Shown here one piece after another: positions 22,501 through 33,960 of a DNA stretch of 64,000 bases (its first letter is position 1; every line of letters starts with the position of its first letter). The notes beneath the pieces were generated by a model that saw only the letters and a list, made by a program, of their open reading frames with translations, ran no database searches and was not told where the DNA came from. A program made the translations under genes and the position numbers. Source of the stretch: Triatoma infestans (Eukaryota > Arthropoda > Insecta > Hemiptera > Reduviidae); assembly GCA_011037195.1 (NCBI GenBank), contig JAAEAF010006122.1, positions 62,001 to 126,000 of the forward strand, in the 5' to 3' direction.

Positions 22501-22989
22501 ATGAAAATTATTTTCATTTAATGTCTGCAAATAATTTTGTGTAGAGTCGTTGATTTTTCTTTTAAGATAAATGTCATTACACCAAAACAACTGATTTTGC
22601 ATTAATGAGGCAAATAACAAATATTTTAATAGTGAAAGTCAACTATTATACAAATTTTATGAATATTATAAAGGAAGGAAATGCGAAAGTTGACAGAATT
22701 AAAGACAAGAAACATGCAGTGAAGGGGTATAATTTCATTTATTGAACATTGCGGGTCCCAATCATCTAGACAAGTTTTAAGATTCATAGTTATTACAAAT
22801 ATGGAAAATATGCGATTTCCCTTTCTTTAGATTTTGAAAATAAATTTTCTTCACTTGACGCGGTTTTACACTTTAGTATTCTGACCATTACACTGTTCTA
22901 AGCTTAGCCAGTATTTTAAGGAAGGCTAAACACGCTTGCTGTTTCAAAGTGGAGCTGCGACGAACGACAACTTTCTGCTTAGCTTATGA
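22501..22989. other. Non-coding stretch
   Basis: Nothing gene-like or repeated seen. Confidence 0.5.
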
Positions 22990-23500
22990 AGAAATGTATT
23001 TGGTGATGGTGTATTGTTTGTGTAGTACGAGCGGTTTTGTAAAGTGGCTTGTGAGTGTGTTTAAGATCGAGATAGAAGTATTATAAATAAGCAAGAGATC
23101 ACCACTGTTTTTAAAATAAATATATTATTTTCTAAATGAATTGAAATACTTTACAATATCGCAAAAGTATGCTTATTAAATCAGTTACTTATCTAGATTA
23201 AATGCTAAACTCTTATAAACTGGCACTGAAGTTAAATGAGCGATTCCTGATACAAATGTTCCGGTTGAATGTCTAATTCAGACTGTTCTGTTTTAAAACA
23301 GAATTTAGACTCTCCTACAAAAAAGTTGGCCAAGTGGCATTGTCTTACCCTAACGGATTCTGGTCCCTTTATCTCTTTAATATCACTGACCTTAATTTAA
23401 TAGTACCTGAATCTTTCCCCTGCACTGAAATACACTATTTGTAGTAGCTAAAATTCACTATTTTATTTTCAAAAATTATTTCACTTAAAATATTGTCAAA
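22990..23500 (+). repeat. LTR-like dispersed repeat, copy 1
   Basis: Shares blocks in the same order with 48600-49090: GAGATAGAAGTATTA, TCACCACTGTT, AACTGGCAC, GAGCGATTCCTGA, TTAGACTCTC and TACCCTAACGG. Part of the series also occurs at 53950-54080. Size and the TG-rich start would fit an LTR, but no coding part or primer site was found. Confidence 0.45.
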
Positions 23501-23597
23501 ATTCCCCAAACTATTTTTCCCAATTGCTACTTCCACTACATGTAGTGGATTGTACATGTTACAAATAGTGAAAGGCCAGCACCGCGCTAATTTTTAT

Positions 23598-23630
23598 AAA
23601 CGGCAATGTATATAACACTCATTGCCGTTT
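23598..23630. repeat. Perfect 11-bp hairpin
   Basis: AAACGGCAATG (23598-23608) and CATTGCCGTTT (23620-23630) are exact inverted repeats around an 11-nt spacer. The loop is too short for a typical pre-miRNA. Function unknown. Confidence 0.8.
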
Positions 23631-24523
23631 CCAATTGAGGCGTTCTCCAAAATGTCATGGAAGAATAAAAGCTACATAATATGATTTTTACAAATTGGAC
23701 TGCTTATCATCTAACCATGGTTGCATCTAAACTTTGCAGCCTGGTAGCAATAATAAGTCTGGCAAGTGTTTAATTAATAAATAAATGTTCGCTATGCGGA
23801 AAAAGTTCTGAATGCGCGGTAGTACTTACAACGATGTGCGCCCGCGCAAGCGCTTAGCTTAGTAGCGAATCTGCTTAAATATCACTTTTTAAAAAGACCT
23901 ATTAATTGTATTCAAAAATTATTCCCAATAAACGCATATATATTTGTGATATTAAAGTGTATGATTCTATATAAAAAGTTGAAAAAAAACAAAACTGTAT
24001 GAGCTAAACAAATTTTTGACCTATTCACTTATAATTAAATCTCTGTTTTTAAGACCTCTTGAAATCTATGATTCGGGATATCTCTAACTGCATTTTCTCT
24101 CCTAGTGAATTTAGCAATTTTTTTCTTAGTATTCCACCTAGTTTCCACTTTTCATTTTTTTTATTTTTATAAAAGGCATTTTGTTTTCCTAGCTATTGTA
24201 ACCTTGCAGCTAGGGAGTTTAGTTTCAGCATGCTTCATACAATTTATTATATTAAATGCTTTAATTACAAAAATGATACAATTCGAATGCAAGTTAACAA
24301 CAGATAATATAAGGTATTGCATTTAAAATTCACTTCTTATTATTATTAAAAAAAAACATACGATTAGGATAAAACTGAAAAGTGATTATTAAATATACCA
24401 TGTTGGCTGCTGTTAGGAAACTTGGAAGCAAGTACCATTATCTCTGTGGGTGCGTGTGAACTATTTCCTTGACACCTTGAGACCATTATCACCTTTTTCA
24501 CATACCGCCTGGTTATCATTATA
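23631..24523. other. Non-coding stretch before mariner copy 1
   Basis: AT-rich. A 73-residue hydrophobic frame at 24105-24326 is probably chance from T-rich codons. No repeat family identified. Confidence 0.5.
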
Positions 24524-25449
24524 AGAGGTGTGTAAATTAAGTAATGAGACTGATTTTGTAGTGTTCGATCTGGCAACACTGGAGACGCGGCGCATGCGTG
24601 GTAGGGCAAGTAAACATCTGATACACGTCCAGTGAAAATTTGAAAATGCTAGAGTTGTTGCACTGTCCGTAGTGACTTTTTTTGTGAGCAAGGTTTTTTC
24701 AGTGCGTTTTAAAAATGAGTGACATCAATTACGAGCAACGTTGTGCTATCAGGTTTTGCTTCAGACTTGGGCACAGTGCAACGGAAACGTTTGAAAAACT
24801 GTGCCAGGCCTATGGAGACAATGTTTTGTCGAGAGGACAGGTTTTTAGGTGGTTTAAGTCGTTTGCAGAAGGAAGGGAATCAATTGAAGACGAGCCTCGC
24901 AGCGGAAGGCCTTCATCTTCAAGAACCGACGAAAATGTTGGCAGAATCCGCGATCTCGTGCGTTCAGATCGTCGTTTGACAGTCCGAATGATCGGCGAAG
25001 AGTTGAATTTGACTCATACAACCGTTCATCAAATTTTGACTAATGAATTGGGGATGAGAAAAATTTGTGCAAAAATGGTTCCGAAAATCCGGGTCACACC
25101 GCGATTTCTATTAATGAGTATTTGGCCAGTAATAACATTCCTGTGGCTCCTCAGCCTCCTTATTCACCCGACTTGAGTCCATGTGACTTTTTTTGTTCCC
25201 CAAATTGAAAAATCACCTCAAGGGACGTCATTTTGGAACATTGGAGAATATTCAAACAGCCGTAACCGACCAACTGAAGTCTATTCCAGTATCCGAGTTC
25301 CAGCACTGATATGACGAATGGAAGAATCGTCTTCAGCGTTGTGTGGCTTCCCAAGGTAGTTACTTTGAAGGGGACAATGTTGAATAGTAATGTTATTTGA
25401 ATAAAAAAAAGATAAAAAATCAGTCTCATTACTTAATTTACACACCTCG
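24524..25449 (+). mobile_element. mariner-like element 1, internally deleted
   Basis: Inverted terminal repeats of about 33 bp (GTGTAAATTAAGTAATGAGA core) at both ends, flanked by TA dinucleotides (24522-24523, 25450-25451), the mariner target duplication. Length is 926 bp, versus about 1.3 kb for a full mariner. The middle of the transposase, with the first two catalytic aspartates, is deleted. Nearly identical to the inverted copy at 29809-30726, so amplification was recent. Transposase from an intact relative elsewhere could mobilise it. Confidence 0.95.
24715..25176 (+). pseudogene. mariner transposase, N-terminal DNA-binding half
   Basis: Starts at ATG 24715 ([19 protein letters not shown]). 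The paired helix-turn-helix DNA-binding region of mariner transposases (HTH_48 type) is complete: first helix bundle about residues 1-55, linker [12 protein letters not shown], second helix-turn-helix about 75-115 ([20 protein letters not shown]). After MVPK at about residue 122 the deletion joins to the CHTAIS-type region out of frame, and the last 30 residues are read in a wrong frame. The true third-aspartate region (YSPDLSPCD) is still in the DNA at about 25160-25190 but follows the frame break, and a run of seven T instead of eight adds another shift. Such a truncated protein could bind the terminal repeats without cutting; whether it is made is unknown. Confidence 0.9.
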
Positions 25450-25555
25450 TATAACCTCCCGCGCACATATATTACATCAACAAACCAACAAGTGGGGGTG
25501 TAACAGAAACATTAAGTTGAAGTGAACTCTCTATAAGAACTTGTTGAATTTGCTC

Positions 25556-25650
25556 TGATGATAGATGAAAATCCGAAACCGTTCAGCATGCTACGACGTA
25601 TACAATAACCAAAATATGTTAGTATTAAAATAGAATTGGTCATAATCAGA
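25556..25650 (+). repeat. Foldback-family subgroup B, single arm
   Basis: Order GATGAAAATCCGAAACCGTTC, CAGCATGCTACGAC, AACCAAAATATG, ending near GTTAGTATTAAAATAG. Same module as 52680-52766. Confidence 0.5.
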
Positions 25651-27559
25651 CCAATCAGCAAATATTGTAAACATAATTAAATAGTTTAATCCAATGAGAA
25701 TTTCATAATAAATAAATTCCGGTTCTTAACCGGTATTTTAAATATTAAATTTTCCGTAAATCCAATAGCAAAGAATATATTTAGAGTGTTTCCTTCAGAT
25801 TTTCTTGTAATAAAGAAAAAAATCGGAATTCGAATAAAAAGCCCCATCGAAAAAAAACAGCAGCATTGTTCAGCATTCATTACATATAGATAGAAAGACT
25901 TAGGAGAGGTAGGGATAAATTTGAGAGTCAGCTATATACAACATGTTGATACAAAATTTACGCAAAACTACGACATGGAAAGACTGTGGTTATCAATATT
26001 ATTTAGATTGTACATGTTTACAATTTTTTTTTTTTTTTTTTTATACGTATTTATTAAATTGTTGCCACTACTAGTCTGATATAGATAGAACTTTTCTATC
26101 TTGGGCTGAAAGATTATACTCGTATATGTAAATATTACATATAAATGGTAATGCATATTACACTGGTGATGAAAACATGTCGTTTTATCATGGCACTAGG
26201 TCTGCTTTTTTTTTATATATTTTTTTCCCCCACTATACCTTTATATATATGTATTTATTCGATTCACATGTTTTGCATTTACATGTAGTTGTGAGAGAAG
26301 GGATCAAATTTACTTTTTTTTTTTTTTACTCCTTTGCCTTCAATATTATGTATTTTATATGTTAGGTACAAGAAAGGTGTTGATAGTCCTCACAGTTATA
26401 TGAATATCAATGTATATTTAAAATTTATTTCATATCTCACAGATTTCACTTGCATAATAAGCTTATTTGTTCTTATATTTGCTTTTCTAATTAATTAATT
26501 AATTAATTCATATTATTTTAAACACCATTTGTTATTTAAATTTAATTTGGTATTTACTTGAAAGCTTAGTAGGTTAAACAGTAATTTATTTATTTAGGTA
26601 TTTTATATACACTTGTAATTATTGCGCGCGCGCATATATATATATGTATGTAGATTATAAATAAATGCGTTCGAAATATAATGACAAAAAATTGGAATTT
26701 ATAACTAATTCGTTTTGTAATCTCATTATTCTTCTGATTTCTTTCCTTTATTATTTAAATATAATTAAGGATTATTGCAATTGATAGAAAAGTCAGTTGC
26801 TTTCGTGTTTACAAGATACCCAATTAATGAAGTTAACATCGTTTTTTTTTTTCAGAACTTCATCCTTTTTCACTTTCTCTTCGTTTTTATTTCTCTCCCT
26901 AGAGTGATTGAGTATATCCTGAATTATTTCATGAATATTTTATTATATTCTGGACTTGTATCCCCATGTAGAAATCTCTGGCAACATTCTAATTTGTTTT
27001 TGTACCTCAATCACTCGGCGTAATCTACTCTGCTGAAGCGTTTGAAAAAATTTACATACTACTGCATGTCTAGATATGCATGCATATTCAACCCAAACTA
27101 TTAGCGTCATTTTCTTTTCAGAGTTGTTCGATATTCCCACATTATTGTCGCCGATTTCTGACTTCTTTGCTAAGTCGCTATTATTAAACATTTTAACCAA
27201 TTCAGTTTGATACAAAAATACAACTTCTACAAAGGAATTTATTGTTTTTCTAGGTACCTATTTTTTTGCTAAATTTGATCAACTTTTGTTTAAGGTACTT
27301 ATTGACTTGTCGACTTATTTAGAAGAAAATTTGTTCGTTTTCTTTAAACCTGGGTCTAAAATTTAAGACATCTCTTGTTTGGCTTGTAAATATTATTGTT
27401 GCATTATTCGGATGAACATAGGAATTAGTAGGGAGATTGCAACATATAGTTTAAGAAGTTCTTAATTTAAATCATGGTTCGCCAAGATATTTTAGAATGT
27501 CCTCGGCGTTTCATTGAGTTAGATAAAGTAAAACAAAAAATAATTATATTTTATGGAAA
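25651..27559. other. AT-rich non-coding stretch
   Basis: Holds a T run near 26024-26042, a (TTAA)-type run at about 26485-26507 and an alternating GCGCGCGC-ATATATAT tract at about 26624-26645. Small frames here (such as 26943-27215 minus) show no recognisable domain. Confidence 0.5.
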
Positions 27560-27787
27560 CGTACAAATTTGTCTCTTCTACAAATACCGTTCGTTGCCCA
27601 AGGTCAAACACTATTCTGAAACTATTTCAAAAATCTGTCATCCAGACCAATTTATTGAAAAATGATTTTTTCCATTTGTTGCAATTTTCTTGAAAATGGT
27701 TCCAGTGATTTCTAAATATACTTTGTATACACTTTCCATATATGTAAGTCTATGACTTTCATGTGTTCATACATTTCTCTAGGAAAT
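27560..27787 (+). mobile_element. HINE-like repeat, copy G, left part
   Basis: One monomer with CAATTTTCTTGAAAATGG and CATTTCTCTAGGAAAT, interrupted at 27787 by the R1-like LINE and continued at 29228. Confidence 0.6.
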
Positions 27788-29227
27788 TTTTTTTTTTTTT
27801 TTTGAGAGGAGGAAAAAATGCCTGCGCACCTTCCGACTGCGTCGGGTGTGTGAGGCCTGCCCCCACTAAAAAAACCCCCTCATCCAAACGGGCGTAGTAT
27901 CCGACCCGGAACCGCCTCACGGCATTACTTCGGGTGGACGCCCCATAACTTGTTCTCATCTACCTGCCTACACCATCCTTTCCAAATCTCTTCTTTTCTT
28001 TGTTAAAATTGTGTGTACCATATTCGAGATATGGTTTTCCAATTATTAACCTCCATTAGCATCTTCTCTAATAAATTATCTGGCGAGAGCTGTCCAACGG
28101 TCTCGTGGAGGTTTGCTCTACTTTCTCTCCATTTAACGCACTCAAAAAAAGTATGGAAAGCATCATCGGTTGTTGAATCACCGTATATGCAAGCTTCGGA
28201 GTTCCTTTTGCCTATACGTTGGAGATAGGCAGCAAAATACCCATGTCCAGAGAGAAGCTGGGTCAAATAAAAATCTACTTCGCCATGCTTCCTTGAGGCC
28301 CAGATGACGGGATCAGGAATGATTCTGGCGGTCCATCTGCCATGGTTTTCATCTCTCCATCGCGTCCTCCATGCTTCATTGAGCCAAACAGCAGCCTGCT
28401 TCTTGGCCTCGGAGCCTTCCAGGTCTGGTAAATATACCTGATCTGCCTTGCTCTTGCCATCAAATCAATCGGCACAACTCCTGCAATTACCATAGCCGCT
28501 ACCCCTGAGACCGTTCGATACACACTGGTAATCCTTAGGGCTCCACGCCTCTGAACTCTGAGCAATATTTTCTGGTGCCTGGCGATTTCCATCTTCTCGG
28601 CCCAAATCTCACAGCCGTACAACATAATTGAATTTGCTGTGGACATCAGCAATCTTCTTTTGTTCGAGCAGGGTCCCCTGACGTTACTCATAACTCTGCT
28701 CAACGCCACAACTGTCCTTTCAGCTTTTGATGCTACGGTTTTGAAATGTTCTCTGAACGAAAGCCTTGAGTCCAGATGAAGACCTAATATTTAACCGTTT
28801 TCTTGGTTCTGATCCTAATGGATCGACCACCATCGGTATCTCCATCTCTATATGTCTTCTCGTGACAAGCAAAATCTCCGTCTTTTCTGTAGCAAGTTCT
28901 AGACCATGATCGTCTAACCAACCTTTTATTCGCCGCATCACCTGGTTCAGTCTAAGTTGCGCTATGTCGATATCCCTTGCTGAAATTACAGCAATAGTAT
29001 CGTCAGCATAACCTACTAGGTGCGTACCGAGCGGCATTTCCATTCGAAGTATACCATCGTACATAGCATTCCATAGCTCCGGGCCCAATACGGATCCTTG
29101 CGCAACACCACCTGTGATCTCTAACTGCTATCGACCGTCTTTAGACTCACCTATAAGCTTTCTCTTCCAGAGATAGCTGTCTATTAGCCTAAGAAGGTAT
29201 TTAATTTTTTAATGGCAAGAAACTCCT
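27788..29227 (-). mobile_element. R1-like LINE, 5'-truncated
   Basis: Flanked by the exact 15-bp target duplication ATTTCTCTAGGAAAT (27773-27787 and 29228-29242). Read on the minus strand it starts inside the reverse-transcriptase domain, runs through the C-terminal domain, a GC-rich 3' UTR (about 27804-28000) and ends in a poly(A) of about 16 (27788-27803). Insertion into a HINE-like copy shows it is the younger of the two. At its 5' junction is the unusual palindrome 29218-29252. Confidence 0.9.
28003..29190 (-). pseudogene. R1-like LINE ORF2: reverse transcriptase and C-terminal domain
   Basis: Minus-strand translation begins in the finger/palm region (LIDSYLWKRKLIGE), has one in-frame stop, then GVAQGSVLGPELWNAMYD and the catalytic motif VGYADDTIAV, which is intact. 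Frames change near 28715 and again near 28270: thumb region (ILYGCEIWAE, HQKILLRVQRRGALRI) and then the R1-type end MTQLLSGHGYFAAYL. In the final Cys/His cluster one cysteine appears replaced (ACIYGD where C-Y-C is usual), followed by HTFFEC. An intact R1-clade ORF2 also has an N-terminal endonuclease, absent here. The frameshifts make it non-functional. Canonical R1 inserts into 28S rDNA; this insertion is not in rDNA. Confidence 0.85.
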
Positions 29228-29252
29228 ATTTCTCTAGGAAATAGGAGTTTCT
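29218..29252. repeat. Perfect 15-bp palindrome at the LINE 5' junction
   Basis: AGAAACTCCTATTTC (29218-29232) and GAAATAGGAGTTTCT (29238-29252) are exact inverted repeats around TCTAG. The right arm is host HINE-like sequence, while the left arm lies partly in what should be the LINE's 5' end, so flanking DNA was copied back in inverted orientation at the junction. Confidence 0.9.
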
Positions 29253-29745
29253 GAAGTAGTGGTGTGACATTAGGCCTCCTTCTAAAGTACCATCTCAGTA
29301 TGTTATATACAATTCAATATATCTTTATAAATTTAGTGAAAATTAAATGTGTCGCCGAAATTCCGATTTTGAAGTTAAATCAGTTAACCGGAAGTGTGAC
29401 CATATTGAAAGAATTTTGTTTTTTTTTAATGTTTTTGCGATTTTCTGAAGAAACAACTAATTATTAAATTAATAATCTGGTAAACTAATTATTAAACATA
29501 TGTAGATCACCAGTACCTTTTGTTTGAAACATTTTTCTTTCGAAAAAATAATCTTAGCGTTAGTCGGAATTCTCGGTTCCTTCAAAAGTTTTATTTTAAT
29601 ATAAGGTGGTCTTGGTTCTTCCTCCATTTTATAATTTTAACCAAATAAATAAGTCTGAAAGAAATTCCAAGTTTAAAAAAAAAAATCAGCCCATTTTAAG
29701 TACAGAAATTGCCGAAAGAGAAAGATTGTGAGTGTTTTGCACCAT
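29228..29745 (+). mobile_element. HINE-like repeat, copy G, right part
   Basis: Resumes with the second copy of the target duplication and continues through a second monomer (GAAATTCCGATTTTGAAG, AACCGGAAGTGTG) to a decayed 3' end, GTGAGTGTTTTGCACCA, plus T run at about 29745-29757. Confidence 0.65.
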
Positions 29746-29808
29746 ATTTTTTTTTTCTGAGTTTTTGCATAGCATTTTTGCTAGTAGTTTGTATTTTTTA
29801 TATGTATA

Positions 29809-30726
29809 CGAGGTGTGTAAATTAAGTAATGCGACTGATTTTTTATCTTTTTTTTATTCAAATAAAATTACAGTTCAACATGTCCCCTTCAAAGTAACTA
29901 CCTTGGGAAGCCACACAACGCTGAAGACGATTCTTCCATTCGTCATAGCAGTGCTGGAACTCGGATACTGGAATAGACTTCAGTTGGTCGGTTACGGCTG
30001 TTTGAATATTCTCCAATGTTCCAAAATGACGTCCCTTGAGGTGATTTTTCAATTTGGGGAACAAAAAAAAGTCACATGGACTCAAGTCGGGTGAATAAGG
30101 AGGCTGAGGAGCCACAGGAATGTTATTACTGGCCAAATACTCATTAATTTCTTAGTGAAAGATTTTTCGGAACCATTTTTGCACAAATTTTTCTCATCCC
30201 CAATTCATTAGTCAAAATTTGATGAACGGTTGTGTGAGTCAAATTCAACTCTTCGCCGATCATTCGGACTGTCAAACGACGATCTGAACGCACGAGATCG
30301 CGGATTCTGCCAACATTTTCGTCGGTTCTTGAAGATGAAGGCCTTCCGCTGCGAGGCTCGTCTTCAATTGATTCCCTTCCTTCTGCAAACGACTTAAACC
30401 ACCTAAAAACCTGTGCTCTCGACAAAACATTGTCTCCATAGGCCTGGCACAGTTTTTCAAACGTTTCCGTTGCACTGTGCCCAAGTCTGAAGCAAAACCT
30501 GATAGCACAACGTTGCTCGTAATTGATGTCACTCATTTTTAAAACGCACTGAAAAAACCTTGCTCACAAAAAAAGTCACTACGGACAGTGCAACAACTCT
30601 AGCATTTTCAAATTTGCACTGACGTGTATCAGATGTTTACTTGCCCTACCACGCATGCGCCGCGTCTCCAGTGTTGCCAGATCGAACACTAGAAAATCAG
30701 TCTCATTACTTAATTTACACACCTCG
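29809..30726 (-). mobile_element. mariner-like element 2, internally deleted, inverted to copy 1
   Basis: Same terminal repeats and TA flanks (29807-29808, 30727-30728) as element 1, in opposite orientation 4.4 kb away. 918 bp long. The deletion removes almost the same part of the transposase, but the junction sequence differs from copy 1, so the deletions are not simply identical by descent. Confidence 0.95.
30144..30536 (-). pseudogene. mariner transposase N-terminal half, copy 2
   Basis: 130 residues, the same as copy 1 through MVPK except one visible change (SRAQ for SRGQ). It then ends NLSLRN and a stop at the deletion junction. The downstream C-terminal part survives as an open stretch (29858-30136, minus) with [20 protein letters not shown] carrying the third catalytic aspartate; its eight-T run keeps the frame that copy 1 has lost. 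Catalytic aspartates one and two are deleted, so no transposition activity is possible. Confidence 0.9.
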
Positions 30727-30728
30727 TA

Positions 30729-33297
30729 TATATATAAAAATAATGATAGGAAATGATGTAATGCCTAATTTTCTACGTGGACTTAATGGCAAGTACTGTT
30801 CAATAAATTTTATTTTTCACATTTATATTTGATATTCGTTTATATTATGAGTTTTGAAATCATTTTTTTTTATATTTGTATTTTTGAAGATTATTTTATT
30901 GTAAATTTATAATGGAAACCAGGGAATAAACATGCCTGAGTAATATAAATTTATTATAGTTTATAAGAGTTAAAAATAATTATTATTATTTTTATTTGGT
31001 GTTTTAACAAGATTTACGAAATGATCAGTCAATCGTATATGATTCCATATCATTTTGAAAATTCTGTCAGAATCATATAGCAGTATAATATTTCATTGCT
31101 ACAAACATAAAACGAAAATCTAAAATCAAAATGAATTATATGTTGAAAGGATTGATATTAAACCACAGCTCAGAGAGATTTCTGTGGTCCGTTCTCTGTT
31201 GTATATACGTATTGTGTATTTGTATGTTGTGCACGAGAGTTAATTATTCCACATGTAAACAAACTTCGTCCATGCTATGCTATTAACCACCAGTCCACCC
31301 GTTTGCTGTCTCCATTCCTCTTTCAATGACTGTCATAGTTAACTGATTAGGAAGTTTAAAATGACCGCCAAAATAACGAACACATTGATCGTACTCCCAC
31401 TCCGCGTGTGTAGCTTAGGGTCCTCTGATCTGTAGTAATACCAACTTTCAGTGGTTAAATAGGGTTTTAATTACAAATTGGTCGAGTTCAATATGTATAT
31501 GTCTATATATATATATATAGATGTGTACGTTTGTGTATTAACAGTGAAGCCAATATACTGCCAGTTCCTCCCTAACACATACATAGCCAGAAAGCTCTCT
31601 TTTACTCTCTTCACCAAATATAACCAGCCTCCATAAATTAACTTGTTAGGCCAACTTGCTTCTTGCTGACTTGCTTTGTGAAATTGAAAACTCCCCTTTA
31701 TCTCTCTACCTTTTCGTCCCTACTTAACCTGTTGCCTCCTCCACTAGCTATTAGCTACTTCTCATTTTACAGTCCACATCACTAATCTAGTTTGCTTGCT
31801 TTAGTTTTTTCTCCCTAAAGGATTTTTATATATATATTTTATATAGAGCATTTTTATAATTAGCGAAATCAGTATAATTTGTCATTTAAAGGTATATCCA
31901 TTTTTATAATTTCTTGTTCATTTTTTCGTAGTGTAAATATCAAAAAAATGTAGTAGTTGAGAAATTGGTGATGGTATTGATTATTGTTGAATAGGACACA
32001 GACACAATATTGCCACTGTATTCATAAATCTATATTTGCTATGTACTCTGTAAGGAGCAAGTATTTAGGGTGGATTAGCGATATTGGTGAATGGAGAATG
32101 GTGCTTTGGCTAGTCGTTCCGTAACATAGCTTGATGAAAGTCCTATGGGTTAGCTAGTTTGATGAGTACTCTCACGCCTATAAAAGCGTTTTTAGCAGGG
32201 AGCTGAGTGAAGGCACTTCATTACTTTTTGGAAACGGTGGCTTGATGTAATCTTTAAGAGTTGTGCTGCAGATTTGTCGCTAATATTTAGTTGGCACTTG
32301 AAAGCCGCTGGGATCCTGTTTGACTTCTTGATTGCCTGTTTTGGTAGCTTCAGATGTTGATTTAGGCCTTGAAATTGCCTGGCATAATATGATTTTTGGC
32401 ACAAAGAATTTGGAGTTCCTTGAAAGTTATATCCCATATGAACGTACGTTGGGCGTTGCAGATAATATGGAGGTTAGCAACTCGTTAGAGAGATGCGCGT
32501 AGCGCTGATATACTAGTATCTGGAATATGCAGTCTCTTTTGTTTAAAAACGTTTTGAAATCTTTCAGCTTAAAATCGCACATTTATTCTGGCCTTCCATA
32601 AATTCAATATTATATGCAGCGATTCGATTTTAAAAATTACCTTCCATCTCAGTATCTCAAAGTAATTAGACCAATAACAGGGTGTGCACAGTTTTCATGA
32701 AATGCCATAGATCCATGGACACATATAGCGAATGAATTAATTCCAGAGAGTGGTAGCAATTTTTTTTGAATGTTACTTTTTATGTCTTCAGGGCTTGAAA
32801 CGATTAAGTAAAACTCTAATTGTGAAAGAAGTCATGACAATTAATCATATTTTTTTCATTATTTAGTTTGCACACTCATGTATGAAATGATCTGCAAAAT
32901 GGAAAAGCCAGCTTTGGCAAATAATAGATAGCCACTTTCTGTTAGGTCACCAGATTACGTCGAGCCATATAGAAAGAGGTTTAATTTGATTTTGTACCAG
33001 TTAAAAATTGCACTTGTTTAATTAATGTAAAAATAAAGCTTTAAAAATAAGAAATAAGTACATTTGGGAATTGTTTGGCATAACTGAAAGGAAATAAAGT
33101 AAAGTAATGTAAAACCATTTTTTTCCCTTGTCTAAAGGGACTCGAACAGTCAAATGATATTTATTACACTCTCTTATGATTAAATTTATAATTATGACAT
33201 TTCAAAAATGAACAGTTTAGATACCAATTTAATTTACAAAAAGATTGTGTTATAGGCTATTATAATGACCTAGCTTGTATGTTTTCAAATTATTATT
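30729..33297. other. Non-coding stretch
   Basis: AT-rich with some C/T-rich parts (about 31560-31800) and TA runs (31505-31520, 31828-31840). The 81-residue minus frame at 32192-32437 shows no domain I know. The first copy of a 107-bp duplicated segment lies at 33138-33244. Confidence 0.5.
33138..33244. repeat. Direct repeat pair, copy 1 (partner 35150-35257)
   Basis: Starts GGACTCGAACAGTCAAATGA and ends ACAAAAAG. The partner 2.0 kb downstream matches in the same orientation with only a few substitutions and small indels. Family unknown. Confidence 0.8.
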
Positions 33298-33541
33298 ATT
33301 TATTTATTTATTTATTTATTTAAGGCGTCTCAACATCTGTGGTCATTTGCGCCCGGAGCCTTCTCAGTGCACTGCCGGCCTCCGGACAGTGTTCTCCCGT
33401 TACAGACAACACTGTCCATCACCGGCCAGTGAGCTGTAGGGGCTCCTAGGAAGAGAAAATCTAAGGGTAGCACGGCTGGATTCGAACCCGTGATCTCCGC
33501 GTTACTAGTCCAGCGCGCTACCACTGAGCTAATCCCTTCCC
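33298..33541 (-). mobile_element. tRNA-derived SINE, family A, copy 3 (best copy)
   Basis: On the minus strand it begins GGGAAGGGATTAGCTCAGTG (A box) with GGGTTCGAATCC (B box) about 35 bases on, then a SINE body and an (AAAT)n tail at about 33298-33323. A 13-bp target duplication TCAAATTATTATT lies at 33285-33297 and 33542-33554. Such SINEs are transcribed by RNA polymerase III from the internal boxes and copied by a partner LINE's reverse transcriptase. The minus-strand frame over it is not a gene. Both boxes fit consensus well, so this copy is the youngest of the family here. Confidence 0.9.
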
Positions 33542-33699
33542 TCAAATTATTATTGAAGTAATACTATGTTTTACATAAAATGGAATTAATAATATCACAA
33601 TGTAATTATCTTTAACAATATTCGATGTTATCTTAATTTTATTCCTTACTGATGACATCCGTTTCATTCCGGTTTCCTTCTTTCTAATGTTTCTAAATC

Positions 33700-33960
33700 T
33701 TGTCAGAAAAATCTTCTTTTTTTTTCCTAAAAAATGTTTTTGTCCAAAAAAGTGTTTTTGGAAATTTGTGGGTGTGGTCAGCATAAGTCAGAAACGGAAA
33801 AACGCAAAAAGCTGAAACTTGGTATTTTATTTCGATATGTTACTAAGAAACGTGACAGGCTTTGTTTAAAATCGGAAGAATCACTTTACTAATGGATTTT
33901 TTAACGTAGTAGTTTATTTTTGTGAAGTGCTCCTACCATCGTTAAACCATGTTTATTTGG
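33700..33960 (+). mobile_element. HINE-like fragment, copy H
   Basis: Follows the family order TCCAAAAAAGTG, GGTCAGCATAAGTC, AAAACGCAAAAAGCTGAAAC, then a decayed GGTATCACC region. No terminal structures kept. GGTGTGGTC stands where TG repeats sit in other copies. Confidence 0.5.

Noticed and set aside
23598..23630. miRNA precursor
   Set aside because: The stem is only 11 bp, much shorter than the 22 bp or more needed for a pre-miRNA.
24105..24326. Small membrane protein (73 residues, very hydrophobic)
   Set aside because: Composition follows from T-rich DNA; no upstream promoter, no splice context and no homologous copy visible.
33330..33545. 71-residue minus-strand frame
   Set aside because: It coincides with SINE family A copy 3, including its tRNA-like head.
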